Position numbers and translations under genes: made by a program
Shown here: piece after piece, positions 7,469-14,426 of the stretch
How the letters are laid out: the number at the start of each line of letters is the position of its first letter
Position numbering within the stretch: the first letter of the stretch is position 1
Source of the DNA: an uncultured Microcaldota archaeon
Lineage (GTDB): Archaea > Micrarchaeota > Micrarchaeia > Micrarchaeales > Micrarchaeaceae
Assembly: GCA_903858385.1 (NCBI GenBank)
Contig: CAIOIN010000093.1
Location: 1 to 26,594 of the forward strand
Reading direction: 5' to 3'
DNA length: 26,594 nt
Notes under the pieces: generated by a model
Seen by the model: the letters and a program-made list of their open reading frames with translations, nothing else
What the model was told of the DNA's origin: nothing
The model's database searches: none

Positions 7469-8140
7469 TTGGCATATCGTTACGTACAAAGGCGTGAAGA
7501 GGAGGTAAGGTTCAACATCGGCGATTGGGAGCCGCGCACAGAGCTCGGCAGGAACGTCAAGGCGGGAACCGTCACTTCGATAGAGCAGATATTCCACGAG
7601 GGCCGAAGGATCGAGGAGCCGGAGATAATAGACGCGCTTCTGCCGAACCTGAAGAACGAGGTCATAGAGATAGCCAGCGTTCAAAGAATGACGAAGAACA
7701 ACAGGAAGATGAAGTACCGCGTCACCGCGGTGGTCGGGGACATGAACGGCCACATAGGCGTGGGCGCCGGCAAGGACATAGAAGTCAAGGCCGCGATAGA
7801 CAGCGCGATAAAGAACGCGAAGAGCAACGTCATACCGATAATACTCGGCTGCGGATCGTGGCAGTGCCTGTGCGGATCCAAGCACAGCATACCGTTCACC
7901 GTCGAAGGCAGATGCGGCAGCGTGCAGATAATATTGAAGCCTGCGCCGAGAGGCCTGGGCATAGTCGCAAGCGGGCCGGTCAAGAAGGCGCTGGTGCTTG
8001 CCGGGCTCAAGGACGCATGGACGTTCTCAAGGGGCAGGACTAGGTCGAAGTATAACACGATGCTTGCGCTTTACAGGGCTCTTGAAGTTATAAACCACAT
8101 GAAGAACATACAGGAGAAGATGATGGCAGCGCCGGAATGA
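7469..8140 (+). CDS. rps5: Small ribosomal subunit protein uS5
   Basis: uS5 lies at the mRNA entry channel and affects accuracy of decoding. The 223-residue product has the N-terminal double-stranded-RNA-binding part (about residues 65-130, with GDMNGHIGVGAGK), the archaeal GCGSWQCLCG insert, and the C-terminal S5 fold (APRGLGIVASGPVKKALVLAGLKDAWTFSRG in pieces). The start is TTG at 7469, immediately after the rpl18 TAA; no in-frame ATG precedes the conserved region. In most archaea rpl30 and rpl15 follow, but here the exosome gene csl4 follows after four bases. Confidence 0.95.
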   Translation: MAYRYVQRREEEVRFNIGDWEPRTELGRNVKAGTVTSIEQIFHEGRRIEEPEIIDALLPNLKNEVIEIASVQRMTKNNRKMKYRVTAVVGDMNGHIGVGAGKDIEVKAAIDSAIKNAKSNVIPIILGCGSWQCLCGSKHSIPFTVEGRCGSVQIILKPAPRGLGIVASGPVKKALVLAGLKDAWTFSRGRTRSKYNTMLALYRALEVINHMKNIQEKMMAAPE

Positions 8141-8144
8141 TTCA

Positions 8145-8780
8145 ATGAGCGAGGGAATAATAGTGCCAGGTGAAAAGCTGGGCACAGAAGAAGAATTCGC
8201 AGCCGGGGAGAACACCTACGTCCACGGTGGCATGATGTACTCGACCGTGACCGGGGTGAAGACCCTGAAGGAGGGAGTGCTAAGCGTGAGGTCGGTCGGC
8301 CGCGAGGTGAGGACGGTCGGGAAGGGCATGCGCGTCCTTGGCAGCGTCGTAGGGGACATGAAGAGCGTCATATTCGTCAAGATAGACAACATCAACACGG
8401 ACAACAAGGAGTTCGTCGCGATAAAGGACGGGAAGATAGTCATGCCGAAGCAGCATGATGCCGGCAGGTTCCAGAGGCGCGGCGGCCCATACGAGGGCAG
8501 GCACGAGCGCATGAGGGAACAGCCCAAGCCCATGAGGCCATGCGGCATAGGCGACCTGATAATAGCCACCGTCCAGTACAACGACAAGGATTCGTACGCC
8601 CTGAGCCTCGAAGGCAACGAGGAGGGAGTCGTGTACGCAAAGTGCGAACAGTGCAACGGCGAGATGGATCTTGAGAGCGGGAGGGGCGGGCTGAGATGCA
8701 GGGTCTGCGGCCACACCGAAGCGAGGAAGATAAGCTCGCTCTACAACAAGCCTGACGAGATAAAGAAGCTTTTTGAATGA
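8145..8780 (+). CDS. csl4: Exosome complex RNA-binding subunit Csl4
   Basis: Csl4 caps the archaeal RNA exosome and helps recruit substrates and DnaG. The 211-residue product shows three parts: an N-terminal domain beginning with the typical IIVPGEKLGTEEEF (residues 5-18), an S1-like domain from about 65 to 155 with a Gly/Arg-rich insert (RFQRRGGPYEGRHER), and a C-terminal zinc ribbon (CEQC...CRVCGH, about residues 166-190). The S1 insert looks longer than usual. The junction with rps5 reads TGATTCAATG. It is probably co-transcribed with the ribosomal genes and with rpoL. Confidence 0.93.
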   Translation: MSEGIIVPGEKLGTEEEFAAGENTYVHGGMMYSTVTGVKTLKEGVLSVRSVGREVRTVGKGMRVLGSVVGDMKSVIFVKIDNINTDNKEFVAIKDGKIVMPKQHDAGRFQRRGGPYEGRHERMREQPKPMRPCGIGDLIIATVQYNDKDSYALSLEGNEEGVVYAKCEQCNGEMDLESGRGGLRCRVCGHTEARKISSLYNKPDEIKKLFE

Positions 8781-8792
8781 TTTGGCGGTTCA

Positions 8793-9074
8793 ATGAAGAT
8801 AAATATTAAAAAAGACGAGGGGAAGGAGCTCGACATAGAGTTCGAAGCGCCAGATCTTACGGTGCCGGACATGATAGCGAAGGAGCTGCTCACCAACGAC
8901 AGCGTCGAATTCGCGGGAGTCTTGAAGGACCACCCCGAGGTCGGCAAGCCCCTGCTGGTAATCAAGAGCAAGAAAAGCCCCAAGAGCGACCTGCTCAAGG
9001 CGCTGAGCAGCATAGACGAGAATTTCACCGATTTGAAGTCGCAGATCTCGAAGGCCAAGAAAGGCAAGCAGTAG
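8793..9074 (+). CDS. rpoL: DNA-directed RNA polymerase subunit L
   Basis: RpoL (Rpb11-like) forms a heterodimer with RpoD that nucleates RNA polymerase assembly. The 93-residue product has the family core PDMIAKELLTNDSVEFAGV followed by DHPEVGKPLLVIKSKK, then a C-terminal amphipathic helix. Length is normal. It lies 12 nt after csl4, in an arrangement known from other archaea where csl4 and rpoL are close. The TGA of csl4 is again followed by TTT, but the start is farther away here. It ends with TAG at 9072-9074. Confidence 0.93.
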   Translation: MKINIKKDEGKELDIEFEAPDLTVPDMIAKELLTNDSVEFAGVLKDHPEVGKPLLVIKSKKSPKSDLLKALSSIDENFTDLKSQISKAKKGKQ

Positions 9075-9079
9075 ATTAG

Positions 9080-9634
9080 TTGAAAGCCGGGATAAGATTC
9101 GTTGCAGTTGCGAGCGGGCCGATAAACGACAGGAAAAGGGCTCTTATTGTGGGCGTTGTCGGCAGGGATGGAGTAATAGAAGGCGTATTGTCAGGAAACG
9201 TTGAAGTCGACGGCGAGGACTCCACGGCAAGGATAATAAAGATGGTCAAGCGGTCGAGATTCGGCAACCAGATAAGGCTCGTCGTTCTGAATGGGATAGC
9301 TCTTGCCGGGCTGAATGTGGTGGACGTGCCGCGGCTCGAGAGGGTATTGAAGATAAAGGCCGTAGTGCTGACAAGGAACAGGCCGAGGCCAAGTTTGCTG
9401 GTGCGCGCACTGGATAGGTTCTCAAAGGAGAACGGGAAGGACGTGAAGGAACGGATCGCGCTCGTAGAGGAGCAGGCAAAAGTTGAGTCTGCGATTTCGT
9501 TCGGGTTCCACCTGCAGATCTCGGTGGAAAAAGCAGAGATCAAGAAGCTCGCCAAGCCCATGTTCGAGATTCTGAGGGTGGCGCACCTGATCGCAAGGGG
9601 CGTCGAGACCGGCGAATCCAAGGGAAGGCTATGA
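9080..9634 (+). CDS. DUF99 (UPF0215) family protein
   Basis: DUF99 proteins are archaeal and related in fold to endonuclease V; their role is unsettled. The 184-residue product has the family pattern: KAGIRFVAVASGP at the N-terminus, LIVGVVGRDGVIEGVLSGNVEVDG near residues 23-46, an IIKMVKRSRFGNQIRLVVLNGI-type helix-strand, GLNVVDV, and a C-terminal HLIARGVE. The first conserved acidic position (usually IDDGPF) reads VASGPI here, so a key acidic residue of the nuclease-like site may be absent. The start is TTG at 9080, five bases after rpoL. It converges with the surface protein gene with only three bases between the stop codons. Confidence 0.88.
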   Translation: MKAGIRFVAVASGPINDRKRALIVGVVGRDGVIEGVLSGNVEVDGEDSTARIIKMVKRSRFGNQIRLVVLNGIALAGLNVVDVPRLERVLKIKAVVLTRNRPRPSLLVRALDRFSKENGKDVKERIALVEEQAKVESAISFGFHLQISVEKAEIKKLAKPMFEILRVAHLIARGVETGESKGRL

Positions 9635-9637
9635 CGG

Positions 9638-11866
9638 TTAGCTGCTCTCCTGATCGATGTAGTTATTGATCGCTTCTTCAGTATTTTTCGGCGTCTCGAA
9701 TTGGGAGGTTCCGGATGCTGGAGGGAGATCCGATCTTCCTTTCCTGAAGAGCGCGAGGTACACTATCATCGCAGCCACCACCAATAGCAGGACTGCAGTC
9801 ATCACCAGCGGATCGAGTATCGTTTTTTGCGGCGTTGCTGCGGGCAGTATGTTGGTGCTGTTCGTCTGGGTCAGGTTTGACTCTAGATAGCCGAATCCTA
9901 TCGCGTAGATGGACATTCCGGGCGAAGTTGCGGAGTAGAAGTACTGCGTGGCGTTCGACCCGGTGAAATTCGTTGGAAGAGCGGACCATTTCCCGGCAGA
10001 CACGTTCTGTCGGTAGAGCCGGATTTCTTTTGGATTGACATTCTTCGCGGCCAGCAGCCTCTTGCTGACGTTGAACCCGTATTGCACCGCTTTTATCAGC
10101 GAATCGTTGACGCTGCTGTTTATCACCATCACGCTTATCACGTTGCCCGCGTTGGTCTTGGATGCGATGGCTGCGGATACGGCATTTGACGCAACTACGC
10201 TGCCGTAGAAGGTTATGCCGGCTGCAAGAGCGGTTATGTTCTTCCTCGGCACGACGACCATCGAGTTCAGCGATATTTTGCTGGTGCTCGTGGTGTTGAC
10301 GTAATTGCTCGAGTTCCTGACGAGGTTTGTGACGCTTACCACAGCTGCGTTCCCTCTTGAGCCGTACACCGTGACATTCGATGGCACGTACTGCGTCGTG
10401 CCGTTGTTGCCGCGTATCACCGCAGATGCGTGCACCTCGGTGTGCGTAGTGACGCTGATGCTTGAGGCATTGGGCATGTAATTTATGACGTATTGGGCGC
10501 TCAGCTGCGAGGGCGTTATCGAAGACTGGTTGGCTGCCATCCCTTTTATCGAAGACACGCTGATGTTCTTCGAACCGACAGCGCTGGAAGAGCTCCACTC
10601 GATGTCCACGCTGGTTAAGGTTCCTGTGGTCTGGTTTGAAGCGGTTATGGTCGAATTTATTGCCGAGAATCCTTCGGGGGTGGAATTGCCCACAAACTTA
10701 TTCAGCAGTATGCTGTTCGTCGAGACGATGCTTGCTAGGCTCGCTGCGCTGCTGGTCGTGCTTATCGTCGTTATTCCTTGAGTGTTGTTTGCTGTGCCGG
10801 TGCAGCCCGCGCACTTGATTATTGCGGGATTGGACGTGGTTGAGAGCGCGAGAAGCGCATTCGCGGATATGCCCACAGAGTTGGATACGCTCTGGAGGTT
10901 TGGCTGCAGCGAATTGCTTGCGGATATGACGAAGTTTGAGTATGCGCAGCTTTTTGTGGTGGAGTTGTATGTGGATGGGGGAGCGCATATGTATGGCACG
11001 TTGATGTACTGGGTCGGCGAGTAGCCATAAGCGCCTGAAGAGTCGATGAGCTTGTAGCAGTAATAGGCTGATGCGTTCGGGTACACGGATACATAGGCTG
11101 GCGATGCGGTGAAATTGTAATAAGCCACTGGCTTCGTGTCGGCTGCGCATGATGCAGATGCACCGGAGAGCACGTACATCCTGAAGGGCTTTGAGCTGCC
11201 TGACCAGGAGGCTCTTATCGTAGCGCCCCCGCCAGTTGAAGTTGCCGTTATCCCGGCGACCATGGATATCGTAAGATTGGATGGCGATGTTGCAGAAATG
11301 GTCGTCGTGTATGATGTAGATGTAGTGGGATTTGTTATTGCGTTCGCGGATATTGTGTTGGGGTATGCCGTAGGATTCACTATCGTCGTATGCACCGTGG
11401 TCGCTGACGTGGTGTATGTGTTTGCAGTGGCCGTTATGGTGTTCGCGGGTATTGTGGTAGTCGTCGAAGCGGTTGTAGGGCCAATCACATGGACGTAGCT
11501 TGTCTGCGAGTACGCGTAGTTGTTGGCCGAATCCAGAACCTTGTAGCAATAGTAGGCCGATGCCGTGGGATAAAGTGTGATGTAGTAATTTGAGGCCGCA
11601 GAGTATTGGTAGCTTGCCACGTTATTGATGTCCGATACACAAGATGCTAATGTGCCGGAATATACGTACAGCGCGTATTGGCTCGGGCCGCCGGACCATG
11701 CTGCGCGAAGGATTACATTGCCCCCTATGGGCACGTTCGCATTGAATAGATTGATAGTCAGGCCGTAGGGCGCTATTATCCCGTTGGTTATCGTAGTCGG
11801 ACTCGACGTGCTGACTGTAGAGCTGGAGGTAGTCGAGGAGGAGGATGCCTGCGTGCCGGTTGGCAT
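9638..11866 (-). CDS. Large Thr/Ser-rich surface protein with PGF-pre-PGF-like domain and C-terminal membrane anchor
   Basis: The 742 residues visible from the ATG at 11866 contain a Ser/Thr-rich start (1-28), a beta-sandwich-like repeat at about 35-128, a Thr-rich linker (130-195), a second copy of the repeat at 196-290, then a long region with many N-x-S/T sequons. The repeats share WSG, YVxSG, SC and SAYYCYK. Residues about 610-658 (IRLYRQ...GKWSALP...YSATSPGMSIYAIGF) match the PGF-pre-PGF type of archaeal surface domain. A membrane helix follows at 687-707, with RKGR and a 31-residue acidic tail. No signal peptide follows the ATG at 11866, but one is encoded just upstream in frame (see 11867-11982). 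It is probably an exported, glycosylated adhesin or envelope protein. Confidence 0.85.
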   Translation of the reverse strand: MPTGTQASSSSTTSSSTVSTSSPTTITNGIIAPYGLTINLFNANVPIGGNVILRAAWSGGPSQYALYVYSGTLASCVSDINNVASYQYSAASNYYITLYPTASAYYCYKVLDSANNYAYSQTSYVHVIGPTTASTTTTIPANTITATANTYTTSATTVHTTIVNPTAYPNTISANAITNPTTSTSYTTTISATSPSNLTISMVAGITATSTGGGATIRASWSGSSKPFRMYVLSGASASCAADTKPVAYYNFTASPAYVSVYPNASAYYCYKLIDSSGAYGYSPTQYINVPYICAPPSTYNSTTKSCAYSNFVISASNSLQPNLQSVSNSVGISANALLALSTTSNPAIIKCAGCTGTANNTQGITTISTTSSAASLASIVSTNSILLNKFVGNSTPEGFSAINSTITASNQTTGTLTSVDIEWSSSSAVGSKNISVSSIKGMAANQSSITPSQLSAQYVINYMPNASSISVTTHTEVHASAVIRGNNGTTQYVPSNVTVYGSRGNAAVVSVTNLVRNSSNYVNTTSTSKISLNSMVVVPRKNITALAAGITFYGSVVASNAVSAAIASKTNAGNVISVMVINSSVNDSLIKAVQYGFNVSKRLLAAKNVNPKEIRLYRQNVSAGKWSALPTNFTGSNATQYFYSATSPGMSIYAIGFGYLESNLTQTNSTNILPAATPQKTILDPLVMTAVLLLVVAAMIVYLALFRKGRSDLPPASGTSQFETPKNTEEAINNYIDQESS

Positions 11867-11982
11867 CGTAGGCGGTGTTGTGTTCAGGGTGTTGGATTGG
11901 GCATATGTGCGTGGGAGTGCCAGCGTTACCAGCAGTACCGTCGACAGCAGAATAATCGCGAGCGCATTGCACGCGTCAACAT
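11867..11982 (-). other. Probable signal-peptide segment of the surface protein, lacking an in-frame start codon
   Basis: Reading upstream in the frame of the surface protein gives IILLSTVLLVTLAL then PRTYAQSN, a good hydrophobic core and signal-peptidase site. That frame has no ATG, GTG or TTG before the stop codon near 12030. In the neighbouring frame an ATG at 11982 opens MLTRAMRSR, an ideal positively charged signal-peptide start. One extra base between about 11955 and 11970 would join the two parts into one protein. The gap is thus explained by a one-base deletion, an assembly error or an unusual start such as ATT or CTG. A TATA box at 12030-12039 lies about 50 nt upstream of the ATG at 11982. 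Confidence 0.55.
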
Positions 11983-12029
11983 GGTTAAAAATCTTGATAT
12001 CAACACCGTTTATTGCGAACTCAGTGCAA

Positions 12030-12039
12030 GTTTATATCA
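12030..12039 (-). promoter_or_regulatory. TATA box of the surface protein gene
   Basis: On the minus strand TGATATAAAC would place the transcript start near 12005, about 20-25 nt before the ATG at 11982. This supports a true start upstream of 11866. It is divergent from the 16S promoter. Confidence 0.45.
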
Positions 12040-12139
12040 CTTTGCGATTAAACCAGCCTGGCTGACGGTAAATTGGGAGGCGTTGATGCTACTCTGCCGC
12101 CCGTGTTCCGATAAGAATCCTCTAAATGCGGCGATAGGA

Positions 12140-12151
12140 TAGGTATAAATA
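12140..12151 (+). promoter_or_regulatory. Promoter of the 16S rRNA gene
   Basis: The sequence TAGGTATAAATA is a strong archaeal TATA box. It would start transcription near 12172-12178, leaving a leader of about 110 nt before the mature 16S rRNA. That leader contains the left arm of the processing stem (12221-12266). Between 12040 and 12140 I see no gene, only a GCCGC...GCGGC inverted pair at 12096-12132. Confidence 0.55.
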
Positions 12152-12220
12152 CGTTTACGCCGTATACATTATGCTTCTTTCTGTTATTTTTTGTTTGGTT
12201 AGAGTGAAAATTCCTGTTTG

Positions 12221-12266
12221 GAATTGGATGTAGTCTTGAGGACGTGTATAGCGAAGAACTGCAACC
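12221..12266 (+). other. Left arm of the pre-16S rRNA processing stem
   Basis: The arm pairs with 14311-14352. The longest helix is TGTAGTCTTGAGGA (14 bp, perfect); after an internal loop come CGAAGA and then GCAACC, each paired with the right arm. This matches the long helix that flanks archaeal pre-16S rRNA and is cut by the splicing endonuclease, often with circularisation. The small unequal loop between the last two helices could be the cleavage site. Confidence 0.75.
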
Positions 12267-13338
12267 GACATTTGGTTAAGTTTAAAGACTCCAGTCGATG
12301 CTGCTGGAGGGCACCGCTATCAGATTTCGACAGCCATGCAAGTCGGCTCAACCACCTGGTTGGGCGGCGTACGGCTCAGTAACACGTAGTCAATCTACCG
12401 CAAAGAGGCGAATAACGTTGGGAAACTGACGCTAATGCACCATAGGCTATGGCACCTGGAAGGAGCCATAGTTTAAAGGGACGCGAATTGGAGCGTTTCC
12501 GCTTTGCGATGAGGCTGCGGCGGATCAGGCAGATGGCGGGGTAACGGCCCACCATACCGATAACCCGTAGGGGATGTGAAAGCATAAGCCCCGAGAAGGG
12601 CACTGAGACAAGGGCCCTAGCGCTACGGCGTGCAGCAGGCGCGAAAACTCCACAATGTGCGAAAGCATGATGGGGGGAATCTGAGTGATTCACTTCGGTG
12701 AATCTTTTGCTAAGTACAGCAAGCTTGGCGAATAAGTGCTGGGCAAGACCGGTGGCAGCCGCCACGGTAATACCGGCAGCACAAGTGGTGTCCACGATTA
12801 TTGGGCTTAAAGCGCTCGTAGCTGGCCGAAGCCGTCTCATGTAAAATATTGGTGCTTAACATCAATGCGTGCATGAGATACCCTTCGGCTTGGGAGCGGG
12901 TGAGGTCAGGAGTACTTATGGGGGAGGGGTAAAATCCTGTAATCCTATAAGGACTAACGGTGGCGAAGGCGCCTGACCAGAACGCATTCGACAGTGAGGA
13001 GCGAAGGCTAGGAGAACGAATCGGATCAGATACCCGAGTAGCCCTAGCAGTAAATTATGCAGACTCTGGTGTTACAAACATCTCGAATGTTTGTAGTACC
13101 GTAGCGTAAGTGTTAAGTCTGCCGCCTGGGGAGTACGGCCGCTAGGTTGAAACTTAAAACAATTGGCGGGGGAGCACCACAAGGGGTGGATGCTGCGGTT
13201 TAATTGAATACATCGTCGGAAATATTACCAGAAGCGACGGCAGTGTGAAGGTCAGACTAAAGATCTTACCAGACGAGCCGAGAGGTAGTGCATGGCGATC
13301 GTCAGCTCGTGGTGTGAACTGTCCGGTTAAGTCCGGTA

Positions 13339-13844
13339 AGCTGGCGAGTGGTACAAATGACAAAGAAACTTGAATTGAATCCAGACATGAGTTACATGCT
13401 TGGTCTGCATCAGTGCAACAAGCAGGATTCGTATGTAGGCGTAGCTTCAGCAAGCAACGAGCTCATAGAGAGATTCGTGAGGCTTGCGTTGTACGACCTG
13501 AAGATCGAGCCGAACAAGATTCTTGTCGAGGAGGGAAAAGCGATTTTCTACAACTCGAAGATTAGGAAATTGTTCGACAGTGCTCTTGGAAGAAGGATAA
13601 AGATATTCAAGTACCGAAACGATTACGCATCAAACTATCTTGCAGCCCTATTCGACTGCAACGGTGGCATAGACAGGAAAGGCCTCTTCATGAGGAACCT
13701 GGAAGGTGCAGATGAAATGATCATGGAGAACATAGGATTCCACTCCGCGAAAGCGGGGACAAAGAATTACGTGTTCAACCAGAATGAGTTTCTCGCGTTT
13801 ATCAGGCCCTACAGTATTAGGGCAAACCATTCGCCCGCCCGGTA
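13339..13844 (+). other. 506-nt archaeal intron in 16S rRNA with bulge-helix-bulge splice sites
   Basis: The exon sequence AAGTCCGGTAACGAGCGAGACC is split within CCGGTAA, which occurs at both ends (13333-13339 and 13839-13845). The ends fold as a BHB: central helix CCGG (13333-13336) with CCGG (13839-13842), two 3-nt TAA bulges, and an intron helix of 13340-13352 with 13826-13838 (12 of 13 pairs, one of them G-U). Cutting after the second bulge base removes 13339-13844 and restores the exon. The outer exon helix is weak. The site is near E. coli position 1100. The splicing endonuclease and RNA ligase would act here. Confidence 0.88.
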
Positions 13845-13845
13845 A
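13357..13845 (+). CDS. Intron-encoded LAGLIDADG protein, probably without nuclease activity
   Basis: The protein of about 162 residues fills the 16S intron. It has two LAGLIDADG-type helices: YMLGLHQCNKQD near residue 14 and YLAALFDCNGGID near residue 94, with the typical NxLxAFIRPY-like end (FLAFIRPYSIRAN). In both motifs position 8, normally the metal-binding Asp, is Asn. Active homing endonucleases of this family need at least one acidic residue there, so this protein may be a relic or act only in splicing. The start is ATG at 13357, or GTG at 13348, which lies in the intron end helix. The TAA stop at 13843-13845 falls in the 3' splice-site bulge, so only unspliced RNA carries the whole gene. 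Confidence 0.85.
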   Translation: MTKKLELNPDMSYMLGLHQCNKQDSYVGVASASNELIERFVRLALYDLKIEPNKILVEEGKAIFYNSKIRKLFDSALGRRIKIFKYRNDYASNYLAALFDCNGGIDRKGLFMRNLEGADEMIMENIGFHSAKAGTKNYVFNQNEFLAFIRPYSIRANHSPAR

Positions 13846-14280
13846 CGAGCGAGACCCTCGCTGACAGTTGCAACGGATTTAGTGATAAATTCGGCACTCT
13901 GTCGGGACCGCCTCTGTTTAAAGAGGAGGAAGGAGAGGGCCACGGTACGTCAGTATGCTCTGAATCTTCTGGGCCACACGCGGCATACAAAGGTTGGCAC
14001 AATGAGATGCAATGCCGAAAGGCAAAGCCAATCCCCAAAAACCAACCTAGGTTCGGATTGAGGGTTGAAACCCACCCTCATGAAGCTGAAATCCCTAGTA
14101 ATCGCTTGTCACCATCGAGCGGTGAATCTGTCCCTGCTCCTTGCACACACCGCCTGCCAAGTCACCTAAGTGGGGTCCTAGTGAGGCAGCACCTTAGGGT
14201 GCTTTCGAGTTAGGGTTCTATGAGGAGGGCTAAGGCATAACAAGGTATCCGTAGGGGAACCTGCGGATAGATCACCTTAA

Positions 14281-14296
14281 AACTTCGAGAGAAGTT
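14281..14296 (+). other. Hairpin directly after 16S rRNA
   Basis: AACTTC-GAGA-GAAGTT forms a perfect 6-bp stem with a GNRA-class loop (GAGA) two bases after the mature 3' end. It may guide 3' processing of the pre-16S rRNA. Confidence 0.45.
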
Positions 14297-14310
14297 ACAT
14301 AGTGTGCACA

Positions 14311-14352
14311 GGTTGCGTCTTCGTACATTAAATCCTCAAGACTACAAAATTC
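14311..14352 (+). other. Right arm of the pre-16S rRNA processing stem
   Basis: The sequence GGTTGC...TCTTCG...TCCTCAAGACTACA is the reverse complement of blocks in 12221-12266. The two arms enclose the whole split 16S gene, so the precursor can be cut as one stem. No 23S leader follows. Confidence 0.75.
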
Positions 14353-14360
14353 TTTTTTTA
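14351..14360 (+). terminator. T-run terminator after 16S rRNA
   Basis: TCTTTTTTTA lies at the base of the processing stem and fits the T-rich terminators of archaea. The next gene is on the opposite strand, in agreement with the end of this transcript. From 14361 to 14426 I see only a weak AAAGGCG...CGTCTTT inverted pair. Confidence 0.5.
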
Positions 14361-14426
14361 GTTTAGAATAAGAAAGGCGGACGAGAGTAACTACGACGTC
14401 TTTCCTAAGGATGAAAACCCATGATG

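Larger units (their letters stand above)
12288..14279 (+). rRNA. rrs: 16S ribosomal RNA gene, interrupted by one intron
   Basis: The 5' end ACTCCAGTCGATGCTGCTGG aligns base for base with the archaeal ATTCCGGTTGATCCTGCCGG. The 530 loop (GGCAGCCGCCACGGTAATAC) is at 12753-12772, the ACACCGCC region near 14146-14153, and the helix 45 sequence GTAGGGGAACCTGCGG ends at 14266. Removing the intron at 13339-13844 leaves about 1486 nt, a normal size. The 3' tail reads GATAGATCACCTTA, so the usual CCTCC anti-Shine-Dalgarno core is missing. The gene is not followed by tRNA-Ala or 23S, so the rRNA operon is split. The 5' end has several mismatches to the usual archaeal primer site. End coordinates are by homology, within a few bases. 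Confidence 0.95.

Noticed and set aside
9678..10598. Long open frame antisense or out of frame to the large surface protein
   Set aside because: It is Arg/His/Gln-rich without any domain and lies inside a gene with clear repeats, sequons and a membrane anchor; it is a shadow of codon bias.
12376..12840. Minus-strand open frame within the 16S gene
   Set aside because: The region is conserved 16S rRNA, including the 530 loop; chance open frame.
14361..14426. Possible C/D box guide RNA after the 16S gene
   Set aside because: Sequences like GATGAAA and ATGATGT recall C boxes, but no CTGA D box is at the right distance.
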